Positions 46,540-56,346 of a stretch of DNA of 64,000 nucleotides are shown piece after piece. The position numbers and the translations under genes were made by a program. Origin of the DNA: Chrysogorgia sp. JL179-B06 (Eukaryota > Cnidaria > Anthozoa > Scleralcyonacea > Chrysogorgiidae). Numbering within the stretch: position 1 is the first letter of the stretch; each line of letters opens with the position of its first letter. The notes beneath the pieces were generated by a model that was not told where the DNA came from, did not search any database, and saw nothing but the letters and a program-made list of their open reading frames with translations. The stretch covers positions 2,274,001-2,338,000 of the forward strand of contig JAYKKM010000209.1 in assembly GCA_035772405.1 (NCBI GenBank). The letters are read 5' to 3'.

Positions 46540-47110
46540 AGTGTATTGACTATTTTAAAGATAGACTCTTTTTTGATGCAAAATTTGACAGATATAAAAG
46601 GAATTGTGTGGACGTTACAGGAAAATTATTTTAATCATGATTACCATGATCTGTTTAATATTGGTAACACAATTTCTCTTACAGTATATTCTCATTTTAA
46701 ATTTAATGTTTTGAATAATAATAAAACAATTAAACTTACTTATAATTATTATTAATCGACAAATAGAAAGAGCTTGGACTTTCTTCCTTTGAGACTGCAA
46801 TGGGATCAAAGTTTATTGGTACCAAGCTTTGAGAGAACTTGCCTTTGAAAACTTTGAAAAGCTCAAAGTTGAATTTGCACGGCATAAATAAATAGTTATT
46901 GTTATTACTAACCGCACATGTGTGGCTACATAGAGCAACCAAGAACTGTAACTATCAACCAATGATTTTTCTGTTAATATTATCAAAGAAATATTATAGA
47001 ACCCCTGTAGCAGTCATGCACCCACTATTTGCTAACATACATATAGATGAACAACATAATTGTCACTGCCATCAAAGACATTTTTATCCAAAACCATTGT
47101 AGTGAATGTT
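46540..47110. other. Non-coding stretch, nothing recognised
   Basis: AT-rich; may contain terminal intron or UTR of the leftward gene at 47,120-49,314. Confidence 0.4.
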
Positions 47111-47119
47111 GGTACGTAC

Positions 47120-49314
47120 CATTTTTTTCTTAAAATCTTCATAACTGAGGTGACTAGACAATATTTCTAGTTCTTCAACCAAATCAATTGGATTAGGAAG
47201 GACATTTTCCAGTGTGTCCTTGTCTCCTACACCATGGGTTGCAACAAGCAGTACTCTTAAAATGGATAGAGCTTCGTCTTGTTTTTCCACCATCATGTCT
47301 AATTTCGTTAATACACATCTTTGAAAATTTACAAAAAGGCAAGTAAAAAAGCAATTTAAAAAATATATAAAACATCACAAAAACACACTGACAGAAAAGA
47401 GAACATTAAAATTTCTTAAGTGTTATCAACTTCCTAAATGGTGTAGAATGCCTGCTGCTCAATCTAAAGGGTGATAATTGTGGTGTACTTGAGTTGTCAC
47501 TTAAGTATGGAATGGGCCTTGTCATAAACAAGATAAAGAAACAAAATTTATATATTGTAGTCTGTGGGTAAGATGTTAACCCTTCTTTACCAGTTGACCT
47601 GTGTCCTTGATCCTTCAAAAGTAGCTTCTTGCAGCAACTGACAAACCCATATTACAGTGGCGCTCAGACGTTTTGTAACACCTTCGTGTATGTAGTCTGT
47701 TTGTGGTATGCGTGTACATGTACTTTCTACACTGCACTCAAAACTACACAAAGCTTTTTACTAAATACAACCCCAACGAAGTTGAAGTACGTATACTGCA
47801 GGCACACGAATGACTACAGACACTAGCCCACAAAGGTATTACAAAACTTGAGTGCCACTGTATATGTAGAATTATTTAAACACTTGATTATTGACCTTCT
47901 CATTTAATATGGTGCAGAAACATAATAAATTGGCCAAGGTAATTGTAGAATAGCTAAATTCAGTTGTTACCCTCATATATTGCAGTACACTAGTACAGTA
48001 TACATATTGTACCTTCAGGATCTGGCACAAACATATCATTAATCAGGCACAAGGTTGCAACCTGAGGAAATACATCATCAGTTGTACACCTTTCTGGTCT
48101 TCTGCATGTATTGGAAGTAGAGGGGTGTTGACTTTCCACACTGCAAACATTTCAGGCCATTTCTGGAAATGCTGATGCAGCAATGGCATAAAAGTAGGTG
48201 GAGCAGGCAGCAATGGCGTAAAAGTAGGTGTGACAGTATTTCTACATGTATCTTTTTTTGGTGGTTGATAGTCACTTTCATCTAAAATTAATTAAGTAAA
48301 TTATACATGAAGATTGAACCCAAGACTCGCTTCCAACAATACTGTAGTGTCTCGCATGCACATGTGTGCAACAGAGACAAAAATGCTGAAATGGCCAAAT
48401 TGCTTGAGGGCCTGTACATACAGTATGAGCCCGCTTGAGATCTGTGTCATATTATATGAAAAATCATTGTGTTCATATGGGAAATGCGCCAGCCCCGTTA
48501 CACACGTAAAAATCTCACGTTATAACAAGGTTGTTGGTTCAAAATGCCTGTAAGAGCATTGTCAACATGATAGAACAGGACTGTTAAAACAACAGCACTT
48601 CAAGCGTGTTTCAACATTAATTTTTAATCAACAGCAGTTGTTCATGCATGTTAGAACATCATGGCTGTTGTAGCAATGCTGTTCAAACTTGTTATTTCAT
48701 CATGCTCTGACAACATGTTTTATCATTCACAGTACGAACAATGTTGTTCAATGCTGTTCAATCATCAGGCTATCAGCCATGAACAACACTGTTCCAACAT
48801 CCATGAACAGGCCTGTTGACAACCCTGCCAATATCAACCATGTTTTAGCCTGTTCTCAGGTAAAAACAGACTGCATTTTTACGCATGTAGGTGAGATCCC
48901 ACATAGTTGATCTACTGTAGGTAGGATCTCAGTCAAGTGACATGAAAATTTCCCATATGAACAGAAATTTAGTGAGCTATAACTGGATCAATATCAATAA
49001 TAGCGTGTTCTGATTTGCTGAAATGCACTCGCTCCAGGTTTCGAGTGCTATCCCATGGAAGTGAGAAGAAATGAAACCAAGTTTATAGTTATCCCACCCA
49101 AGTTAGCCAGGCTCATATGAATAGGCCTGGCTATAAGTATTAATTTAATAAAACTTACCACCACTCTCCTCCTGGATATCTCTATACCTTGCAGTTCTTT
49201 GTCTTTTCCTTGTAGTACTTGTAGATGTACCAGAAGTAGGTGAATTAGATTCTGTTTCCACATTTGATGTTTCCTCTACTTGTTTGGCACATTCAAGTGC
49301 TTTGTTATAATTAG
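47120..49314 (-). CDS. Spliced host-type gene fragment, possible DUF4806 protein
   Basis: Leftward exons supported by splice signals. Exon 49,314-49,159: acceptor TTATATTTATAG, product ALECAKQVEETSNVETESNS plus a Ser/Thr/Arg-rich tail, donor GGTG|GTAAGT. Exon from 48,281: acceptor ATTTTAG; phase fits exactly (G + AT gives Asp, then ESDYQPPKKDTCRN). A later donor (CTGAAG|GTACAA, near 48,018) follows a second frame containing TTDDVFPQVATLCLINDMF, so one more junction or a frameshift near 48,100 is needed. Exon 47,318-47,120: acceptor TTTTCAAAG, product LDMMVEKQDEALSILRVLL and PNPIDLVEELEILSSHL, donor ATG|GTACGT. The last exon resembles the coiled start of DUF4806 proteins. Start and end exons were not found. 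Confidence 0.4.
47655..47860. mobile_element. 206-bp MITE, TA target sites, in an intron
   Basis: Left end CAGTGGCGCTCAGACGTTTT and right end inverse CAGTGGCACTCAAGTTTTGT, flanked by TA on both sides (47,653-47,654 and 47,861-47,862). It lies between exons of the leftward gene, consistent with intronic insertion. Confidence 0.75.
48550..48870. repeat. Region dense in AACA/TGTT words
   Basis: About thirty occurrences of AACA, TGTT, GTTCAA, TTGAAC-like words with both polarities (for example CAATGTTGTTCAATGCTGTT). This suggests a degenerate palindromic repeat array in an intron. Confidence 0.5.
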
Positions 49315-49329
49315 CTATAAATATAAACA

Positions 49330-49453
49330 GTTAACATTCCCGCTAGGTGTTCAACTATGAAACTAAACAAAAATACACCACTATACATCTCTATATGCAG
49401 GGTCATAAACATTAATATGAAATAGCGCAATCACTTAACTAGATCTGGCAGTA
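49330..49453. repeat. Direct repeat, copy 1 (3'-UTR-like)
   Basis: Matches 50,819-50,943 in the same orientation: TAGGTGTTCAACTATG, CAGGGTCATAAACATTAATA and TGAAATAGCGCAATCACT in both. On the minus strand it resembles the 3' untranslated region after the recombinase fragment at 51,068-51,274. Confidence 0.8.
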
Positions 49454-49758
49454 CCTCGACATACAAGCACGATCCACTAGAACCCGAAGTTGCACCAATG
49501 GAACCTCTCCATCCCCGAAGGGCTGCAGTCACCTGTCTAATACGGGGAAATATCTATGACACTGGATCTATGACATAGTGCTAAATAAATGTAATAATCA
49601 GCTGTATAATGATAACTGGCACCAAACAATAAAACCACACACCCAATGTACTTGCGGTTAGCAGCCATGTTACCAGACACCAAATACGATGACCACTCAT
49701 GACAGTGGGAGAATGGACCGTTTGAAGACTGCAAACAGCAGCCAACACCGATAGGGGG

Positions 49759-50610
49759 AAAGAATAATAATTTATTGAATTTATATTGCGCATATTACAT
49801 TAATGCATATGTTTATATGCACATTACAGGTTGAATAAAATTTAAAACTACTCAATATTAAATTATATAAACTTATGAATTATAGTAAAATTATATACAT
49901 AATATTCTAGAATGCTAAATTAAAAAGATAAGTCTTAATAGCTGATTTAAAACGATCTAGAGAGTCTATTCTTCTGATGTCCTCTGGAAGACTGTTCCAT
50001 AATTTCGGAGCTGCTGACTGGAACACCCTATCTCCAAGGGCAACTTTACATTTCACACTTGCTAAGTGCTAAGCCATGTAGACACTTATGTGTTACAAGT
50101 AAAATCTTAAAAGTAATGCGATATTTGATTGGCAGCCAATGAAGACTATACAAAGTAGGTGTAATGGAGCAAAACTGAGGCAAACCCATAAGCCTGGCTG
50201 CTGCATTCTGTACCCGTTGCAATTTAGCAATATCTATCAGGAAGGCCATAAGTAGACCATTACAATAATCTAATTCACTCGTTATGAAAGCATGAATTAA
50301 TGATTCTGTCATCTGACGTGAAAGGTATTTCCTAATTCTTCGAATGTTGTATAGATGGTAAAATGACACACTACAAGTTTTATTAATGTGGTCCTGCATT
50401 TAAATTCGTGAATCAAACCAAGCTCGTAAGTTCTTAATAGCGGTGGTTGATGGCTCAATTGAGGAGCGACCAACTTGCCACTGCGTCAGTTCTTGTCTAG
50501 TAACCAATAATCAAGAATTCAGTTTTATCTGAGTTTAATTTTAGCTTGTCAGAATGCATCCATTTATGAATATCAACTATACATGCTTCCATTATGGATA
50601 AGGCATAAGC
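49759..50610 (-). mobile_element. L2/CR1-like non-LTR element, 3' part
   Basis: Leftward RT C-terminus: frame 50,399-50,046 has HLYNIRRIRKYLSRQMTESL, HAFITSELDYCNGLLMAF, LQRVQNAAARLMGLPQF and LHWLPIKYRITFKILLVTHK, all typical of L2-type RTs. After a frameshift near 50,045 the text continues with VFQSAAPKLWNSLPEDIRRI and FKSAIKTYLFNLAF, ending near 49,915. The 3' UTR runs to an AATAAATTATTATTC-type end at 49,759. It is severely 5'-truncated and sits between the two direct repeats at 49,330 and 50,819. Confidence 0.75.
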
Positions 50611-50818
50611 TTCAGCTAAGTTGGAAAGAACACATGGGAGAGGCAGGAGGGTAGAACTGTGAAACGACTAGACCTGATCCCTGGGAGGAGAGACCTTAAT
50701 AAGCAGAGCTGGTCACAAAGACCACTCACTGACAAACGTCAATTCCACTGACAACGAACGCGACCGCTGACACCGCTTAATGTTAACTTCCTTTATTATT
50801 TCATAATAAATACATTAA

Positions 50819-50943
50819 TTTAACATTCCACTAGGTGTTCAACTATGGCACTAAACAAAAACATGCCAATACATATACATCTCTACACGCAGGGTCATAA
50901 ACATTAATATGAAATAGCGCAATCACTAACTAGTTCTGGCGGT
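50819..50943. repeat. Direct repeat, copy 2 (3'-UTR-like)
   Basis: Partner of 49,330-49,453. On the minus strand it follows the tyrosine-recombinase fragment by about 130 bp, and AATAAT/AATAAA-like sequence lies beyond it. Confidence 0.8.
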
Positions 50944-51067
50944 ATGCAGCTTGAAGGGGATGGAGTCAGTAGTTACGCATTCGACGACCAATGCAACCTC
51001 CTCCACAAAACTACTACAACCACCGCAGGGGTTGGAAAAGGTTACTGTTGGTACCTACTCCAACCCC

Positions 51068-51274
51068 TTAAAAGACGTTGTGTAATACAAGCGAGAGAAT
51101 GCAGTGAGGTGTAAATGTAACGCATGTATGCTGAACTCGACCAAGAGTTTGAATTAAGTGGTTGGTTATCGCTGCGGCTGTCGTAGCCCCAATGCGAAAA
51201 TTGTGGCTGGGATAGTTTCCGGTGAAACCTAGGTAGAAATTTACTTGCGGCGATGTCAAATGAGTCTCGTCCCG
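51068..51274 (-). pseudogene. Tyrosine recombinase C-terminal fragment (DIRS/Ngaro-like)
   Basis: Leftward frame reading RDETHLTSPQVNFYLGFTG then YPSHNFRIGATTAAAITNHL and IQTLGRVQHTC. The pattern L-T...Y-x-S-H-x-F-R-I-G-A-x-T-x-A-A...I-x-x-L-G-R is box II (H-x-x-R) of tyrosine recombinases like those of DIRS-type retrotransposons. The W-x-S after GR is altered and the Tyr nucleophile segment is not recognisable, so it is dead. Its upstream end stops exactly where the left arm of the provirus palindrome begins (51,275), so the provirus-derived sequence cuts this older element. Confidence 0.6.
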
Positions 51275-51494
51275 ATTAGTATAGAAAGTGGGGCTACCGG
51301 CGCATTTTTCCATTTTTCATGTCTCAACTTTTTCTCTAGGTAACTAGACACTTTTTCCGTTTTTGGATTCCGCATATAACTTTCGAGCAAATATGCGGAA
51401 TCCAAAAACGAAAAAAGTGTCTAGTTACCTAGAGAAGTTGAGACATTCAAATGGAAAAAGTTCGCCGTTAGCCCCACTTTCGAGACTACTAATA
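51275..51494. repeat. 220-bp palindrome at the provirus left edge
   Basis: Left arm 51,275-51,377 and right arm 51,391-51,494 are inverted copies (for example CTAGGTAACTAGACACTTTT against AGTGTCTAGTTACCTAGAGA) with about 10% mismatches and small indels, around a 13-base loop AACTTTCGAGCAA. The right arm is also the first 34 codons of the polymerase; the left arm is an inverted, diverged copy of those codons. A terminal inverted repeat joined head to head, or a fold-back terminus, would look like this. Confidence 0.9.
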
Positions 51495-54400
51495 GGCAAT
51501 GTGTCACATGGTTTAGGGAGTCAGAGACGTGTCTCAGCTAGTAGGCTACAGAGTGAGGTGTCTAGACGTGACACTGCTGTGGGTGAGGATGTTGCTCGTA
51601 ACAAGGCTGTGTCAAGTAATATTACACGTGATCCTGATACGGGTTTTATTTCAAGTCATGAGTTGAGTGGGGCTCACGATTCAAAAGGGTCTAAGGACTT
51701 AGCTATATTAAACAATAAAACGACTCTTATGAAAAGGTCTGGACGTAAACGTAACTCTGTTGTGGGTGGTAATGTCGCTCGTAGTGGTATACTATCGAGT
51801 GGTGGTGCACGTGATCCTGCTATAGGTTCTGGTGACTTAGTTATGCCTAATATTAAGATGAGTTTTCTAGAGAGGATGTCTGGCTACCTAGCTGATGCTA
51901 AAGCATTGGGGTATAAGTGGATGGATCTTATTAGAAAGGTATCTAGAGAGGGCGTTATTAATAGAGTCACCAGAGTTAGGGAGGTCAGAAAGGCTAGACG
52001 TGATCTTAGACGATATGTTAAGAGGTCACGATTAAGTCAGGAGGTCTCAGACAAAGAGTATGAGAGAATCACTAACCTTATTGCTAAGACACGTCCTACT
52101 GTAGTACAAAGGAGAGTTGCTCTCAAAGGGTACACTAAGTCGTATAGTGTTGAGGTGATCAACAATAATGATCCACTAAAACAACTAGTCAAGACTAGAG
52201 TAGTAGTGGACTCAACTTTACAGAAAGAGTTAGAGAGACTGAAAGGTTTAAAGTTTTCTGAGACGTTGAAAGTAACTCTAGAGAAAGAGATTGGTAATGG
52301 TGAGTCTGTGATTAAGGAAGCCTTCTTCAATAGTGTGGTGAAAACAGTGACTAATAGTGTTGATATTAGTGGGACTACAAAGCAAGCTAGTGAGGAGATA
52401 GTGAATCGTATAGCTGTGTGGTTGTCAGAAGGGTCTGGGTGGGTTATAGATAGTGTTAATGATCACTATATTAATGTGGTAGTGTATAAGCCTCTTAAAG
52501 GATCGAGTTATATTGAGCTACCGGAAGAGTTGAGGAACGCGTCGAAAGGTTTGATTAATATAAAGAATGGAGATGACAAGTGTTTCATGTGGTGTCACGT
52601 GTTGCACAAGTGTCCTGTAGGAAAGGATCCGCAGAGAGTGTCGAAGCACAAGAAGAACATAGGTTCTGTCAATTATGACGGAGTGAGATTTCCAGTGGAT
52701 ACGAAACAGTACAACAAGATAGAGAGGCAGAATGATACTAGCATAAGCGTGTTTGGGTACGAGAACAAGCAGACATTTCCTATCTACGTTTCTGAGGAGA
52801 AGTTTGAGGATCATATGGACCTACTGCTAATAACTAATGGTGTTGAACGTCATTACGTGTACATCAAAGACTTTTGTAGGTTTATGTGCGGTCAGTCTAA
52901 ACACAAGTGTCGCAATAGTTTCTGTAGGTACTGTCTTCAATGTTTTACTACCAGTGAGGTTCTAGAGAAACATAAGGAGGTTTGTATGGTGGTAAATGGT
53001 AAGCAAGCGATCAAGATGCCAGATGAAGAAGATAGCACTCTTGAGTACAAAAATTACCACAAACAATTAGAGGTACCATTTGTGATATACGCAGATTTTG
53101 AGGCTATCACAGAGAAGGTCGACAACGTGAAACCACTCACAGGATCGTACACTAGTGAGTACCAAAGACACACAGACTGTGGGTATGGGTACAAAGTAGT
53201 ATGCTGTTACAATGATAAATATAGTAAACCAGTAGAGATGTTTCGAGGTGAGAACGCGGTTAGGAAGTTCATGAAAAAGATGCTAGAGGAGGTTAAATAC
53301 TGCAAGAAAGTCAGGAAGGAGCATTTTAATGAGGACATGGTGTTGACCGTAGCTGATAAGGTTAACTTCAAGGAAGCGACTAAATGTCACATTTGTGACG
53401 TAAAGTATAAACGTAGAGACGTGAGAGTTAGAGATCATTGTCATGTCACTGGTAAATATAGAGGTTCAGCACATCAGTTGTGCAATAGGAACTATAGACT
53501 GACTGATAAGATACCTGTCATATTTCACAATCTAAGAGGGTATGATAGCCACTTCATAATGCAGGAGATAGGTAAGGTTGGTCTGAAAATCAATGTCATA
53601 CCAAATAATATGGAGAAATATATGGCATTCATGTTAGGTAGACATCTAGTGTTTCTAGATAGTTTCCAATTCATGAGCTCTAGTCTAGCCAACCTAGTGA
53701 ACAACCTACCAAAGGACTGTCTCAAGTACACGTCTGAACTGTTTCGAGGTGAGGAGCTAGAGTTGGTGTCGCGAAAAGGTGTGTACCCATATGACTATAT
53801 GGATAGTTTCGATAAGTTTAACGAACTCGAGTTACCACCAAAGGAGAGTTTCTACAGCATCCTAAACGACGAGCATGTGTCAGACACAGACTACAAGCAC
53901 GCTCAAGAAGTGTGGAAGAAGATGGGTGTGGGAAACATGGGTGAGTACCACGACTTGTACTTGAAGTCTGACGTATTACTACTGGCTGACGTGTTCGAGA
54001 ACTTTAGAAGAACGTGTAAACAGTACTACCAGTTAGATCCTTGTCATTACTTCACATCACCTGGACTGTCGTGGGACGCTGCTCTAAAGATGACAGGAGT
54101 GGAACTAGAGTTGATGACTAACATTGATATGTTTCAGTTTATCGAGAAAGGAATGCGAGGTGGTGTATCCTGTATAACACATAGACACGGAGAAGCTAAT
54201 AACAAGTACATGAAGGGGTATGATAGTAGTAAGCCGTCGAAACACATCGTATACGTAGATGCTAATAACCTTTATGGTTGGGCTATGTGTCAGTATCTAC
54301 CGACTGGTGGGTTTGAGTGGGTTGAAGGTTTTGACATCAACAATCTAGATAAATATAACAACGAGTCAGACAAGGGGTTGATACTCGAGGTTGATTTAGA

Positions 54401-55511
54401 GTATCCAGAGGAGTTGCACGATCTTCACAACGACTATCCTTTAGCCCCTGAGAGGATGAGAGTAAGTAGTGATATGTTGTCAAACTATTGTAAGACAATC
54501 CAAAACAAGTTTAAGATATCTGTTGGAGAGGTTGAAAAACTTGTACCCAACCTAAACGGCAAGAGTAAGTACGTTGTTCATTATAGAAACCTACAATTAT
54601 ACAAGAGTTTGGGAATGAAGGTTAAGAAGATACACAGAGTACTTCAGTTCGATCAGTCACCATGGCTCAAGCAATATATCGACTTTAACACTGACAAGAG
54701 AACCCAAGCGAAGAATGACTTTGAGAAGGATTTCTTTAAGCTCATGAACAATAGTGTATTCGGAAAGACTATGGAGAATCTACGAAAACGTGTGAATGTG
54801 GAGTTAGTAACAGACAAGGAAAAACTGGAGAAACTAACGTCAAAACCAACCTTTGTTAGTAGTAAGATATTTGACAATAACTTGGTAGCAGTTCACAAGA
54901 TCAAAGAGACACTAACTCTAAATAGACCAGCATACGTGGGTATGTGTATTCTAGACTTATCAAAGACATTGATGTATGACTTCCACTACAGTAACATCAA
55001 AAAGAAATATAGCAACAAAGCCAAATTACTATTCACAGATACGGATAGTCTAATGTACGAGATTGAGACGGAGGATGTGTACAAAGACATGTACGCTAAC
55101 AAAGAAGTGTTCGACTTTAGTGGATATGACAAGTCATCTCCTTACTTCGATCTAACCAATAAGAAGGTTATTGGTAAAATGAAGGATGAGACATTAGGAG
55201 TCCCCATCGTTGAGTTCGTTGGTTTAAGGTCGAAAATGTATAGCTACATAAAAGAGGATGGAAAAGGTGGGAAGACTGCTAAGGGTATCAAGAAGAGTAC
55301 CATTAGAAATAATATAAGACACGACAACTATAAAAGTGTCCTGACAAATGGTGAGCAGATGTCTCACATAATTAAAACTATTCGCAGCAAGAGTCACCAA
55401 CTAGGAAGCTACGAAATAAACAAGATATCCTTGAGCTGCTTTGACGACAAGCGACATATACTACCAGATGGTGTATCTAGCTATGCGTATGGACATTATA
55501 AAATAGTTTGA
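51393..55511 (+). CDS. polB: Protein-primed family B DNA polymerase
   Basis: Replicates the element, using a protein primer. The ATG at 51,393 is chosen because the frame upstream has only TTG; it gives 1372 residues. Order: basic N-terminal region (1-200); the YIELPEELRN/GLINIKNGD segment with CHVLHKCPVG; a Cys-rich finger around C499-C531 (CRFMCGQSKHKC, FCRYCLQCF); 3'-5' exonuclease motif I YADFEAI (D568), Exo II HNLRGYDSHF (about 712), Exo III YLKSDVLLL (Y856, D860); polymerase motif A VDANNLYGWAM (D956), motif B NNSVFGKTMEN (N1120) and motif C FTDTDSLMYE (D1216, D1218). Between Exo I and Exo II sits a Cys/His module (C665, C668, DHCH at 681-684, C697) like an HNH/endonuclease VII fold. 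All key residues are present. The gene starts in the palindrome and its stop is 2 bp from the convergent gene. Confidence 0.93.
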   Translation: MRNPKTKKVSSYLEKLRHSNGKSSPLAPLSRLLIGNVSHGLGSQRRVSASRLQSEVSRRDTAVGEDVARNKAVSSNITRDPDTGFISSHELSGAHDSKGSKDLAILNNKTTLMKRSGRKRNSVVGGNVARSGILSSGGARDPAIGSGDLVMPNIKMSFLERMSGYLADAKALGYKWMDLIRKVSREGVINRVTRVREVRKARRDLRRYVKRSRLSQEVSDKEYERITNLIAKTRPTVVQRRVALKGYTKSYSVEVINNNDPLKQLVKTRVVVDSTLQKELERLKGLKFSETLKVTLEKEIGNGESVIKEAFFNSVVKTVTNSVDISGTTKQASEEIVNRIAVWLSEGSGWVIDSVNDHYINVVVYKPLKGSSYIELPEELRNASKGLINIKNGDDKCFMWCHVLHKCPVGKDPQRVSKHKKNIGSVNYDGVRFPVDTKQYNKIERQNDTSISVFGYENKQTFPIYVSEEKFEDHMDLLLITNGVERHYVYIKDFCRFMCGQSKHKCRNSFCRYCLQCFTTSEVLEKHKEVCMVVNGKQAIKMPDEEDSTLEYKNYHKQLEVPFVIYADFEAITEKVDNVKPLTGSYTSEYQRHTDCGYGYKVVCCYNDKYSKPVEMFRGENAVRKFMKKMLEEVKYCKKVRKEHFNEDMVLTVADKVNFKEATKCHICDVKYKRRDVRVRDHCHVTGKYRGSAHQLCNRNYRLTDKIPVIFHNLRGYDSHFIMQEIGKVGLKINVIPNNMEKYMAFMLGRHLVFLDSFQFMSSSLANLVNNLPKDCLKYTSELFRGEELELVSRKGVYPYDYMDSFDKFNELELPPKESFYSILNDEHVSDTDYKHAQEVWKKMGVGNMGEYHDLYLKSDVLLLADVFENFRRTCKQYYQLDPCHYFTSPGLSWDAALKMTGVELELMTNIDMFQFIEKGMRGGVSCITHRHGEANNKYMKGYDSSKPSKHIVYVDANNLYGWAMCQYLPTGGFEWVEGFDINNLDKYNNESDKGLILEVDLEYPEELHDLHNDYPLAPERMRVSSDMLSNYCKTIQNKFKISVGEVEKLVPNLNGKSKYVVHYRNLQLYKSLGMKVKKIHRVLQFDQSPWLKQYIDFNTDKRTQAKNDFEKDFFKLMNNSVFGKTMENLRKRVNVELVTDKEKLEKLTSKPTFVSSKIFDNNLVAVHKIKETLTLNRPAYVGMCILDLSKTLMYDFHYSNIKKKYSNKAKLLFTDTDSLMYEIETEDVYKDMYANKEVFDFSGYDKSSPYFDLTNKKVIGKMKDETLGVPIVEFVGLRSKMYSYIKEDGKGGKTAKGIKKSTIRNNIRHDNYKSVLTNGEQMSHIIKTIRSKSHQLGSYEINKISLSCFDDKRHILPDGVSSYAYGHYKIV

Positions 55512-55513
55512 AA

Positions 55514-55693
55514 TTAAATGTTTAAATTTCTCAAATGCTTTTTAGTCTTTAAATGTCTGTATTTAGAGGTCACATGGTATGGTCTATCACATGTCTCACA
55601 CACCCACTTATGAGTTCTCATCCACTCTTTGGTTTGTGCTCTATTTGCTACTAAAGCTTCTTCTCTGGTTTGGTAAATTTTTGGTCTTGCCAT
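55514..55693 (-). CDS. Small C2H2 zinc-finger protein, 59 aa
   Basis: A compact leftward ORF starting MARPKIYQTREEA. It carries a single zinc-finger-like unit, VCETCDRPYH ... KYRHLKTKKH, with Cys-x2-Cys and two His, embedded in basic sequence, so DNA or RNA binding is plausible. Its ATG overlaps the stop of the upstream 207-aa gene as TAATG, indicating one expression unit. Its stop lies 2 bp from the polymerase stop, closing the leftward block. A short plus-strand frame at 55,579-55,761 overlaps it and is a shadow. Too short to place in a named family. Confidence 0.7.
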   Translation of the reverse strand: MARPKIYQTREEALVANRAQTKEWMRTHKWVCETCDRPYHVTSKYRHLKTKKHLRNLNI

Positions 55694-56316
55694 TATATAT
55701 TACTATATATTTTATTTACCCACTCGTTGTAGTATGGATCTCCTCTCCCATCCCAACCTAGATCCTTGTATACTACGCTATACAGGTTATACTCGAATCG
55801 TACCTTGACCTTACCAGGTTTGAGGTCGTTAAGACTACCTCTCAACTTTATACCTCTTCTAGAGCATATTCTTATAACATAGAATATATATTTCGATATA
55901 TTCTTGACAATAAGTTCGTTTCTTTTAAGAGACCACACTATCTCTATAAAATCACTGACAACTGTTGGTATGTCACTCTCGTTGACTAGTCCAGTCAACA
56001 TTCTCCCTAACCACTTACTGTAACTGTGAGCCGATTTATTGTACATCCAAATGTTAGGTACAAAGTTCCTTACGCGTCCGTAGGTAGTCTCTCCGCACTT
56101 GTTACAACTAAATACACCATCTTCGATTTGGGTTCTATGGTTACTACACTTGTAACAATACATGGTGTCGTACCACTTTTTTGGTCTTGCATCCTTAATT
56201 CCATTCTTGATCTCATCCAACGTGTACCCTAATGTAGTACCACTCCACTTTTTTGATGCGATCTCATCCAATGTATACCCAGCATAGAACATTCTCATTG
56301 TACGTTCGTCAACCAT
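55693..56316 (-). CDS. Zinc-ribbon protein, candidate VLTF3-like late transcription factor
   Basis: 207 residues. The N-terminus has two copies of GYTLDEI (13-19 and 30-36) spaced by a basic linker. A zinc ribbon follows: C54-x2-C57 ... C71-x2-C74 (YCYKCSNHRTQ, FSCNKCGETTYG). After it comes a helical region (AHSYSKWLGRMLTGL, SDIPTVVSDFIEIVWSLKRN, IFYVIRICSRRGI). Zinc ribbon plus helical domain is the layout of poxvirus VLTF3-like late transcription factors, which occur in Polinton-like viruses; this is my inference from layout, not a proved homology. It could instead be a TFIIB-like or unrelated zinc-ribbon protein. The start is preceded by a TATA-rich motif at 56,326-56,340. Confidence 0.6.
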   Translation of the reverse strand: MVDERTMRMFYAGYTLDEIASKKWSGTTLGYTLDEIKNGIKDARPKKWYDTMYCYKCSNHRTQIEDGVFSCNKCGETTYGRVRNFVPNIWMYNKSAHSYSKWLGRMLTGLVNESDIPTVVSDFIEIVWSLKRNELIVKNISKYIFYVIRICSRRGIKLRGSLNDLKPGKVKVRFEYNLYSVVYKDLGWDGRGDPYYNEWVNKIYSNI

Positions 56317-56325
56317 TTAAGTTAA

Positions 56326-56340
56326 TATACTATATATACC
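56326..56340 (-). promoter_or_regulatory. TATA-type motif upstream of zinc-ribbon gene
   Basis: Leftward GGTATATATAGTATA, 10 bases before the ATG at 56,316. It shares TAGTATA with other gene starts in the provirus. Confidence 0.45.
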
Positions 56341-56346
56341 TTTAGA

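Noticed and set aside
51363..51392. Polymerase start at TTG 51,363
   Set aside because: A non-ATG start in a eukaryotic element is unlikely; the in-frame ATG at 51,393 lies just inside the right arm of the palindrome.
52037..54877. Several leftward frames opposite the polymerase
   Set aside because: They are antisense shadows of a long, motif-complete polymerase ORF.
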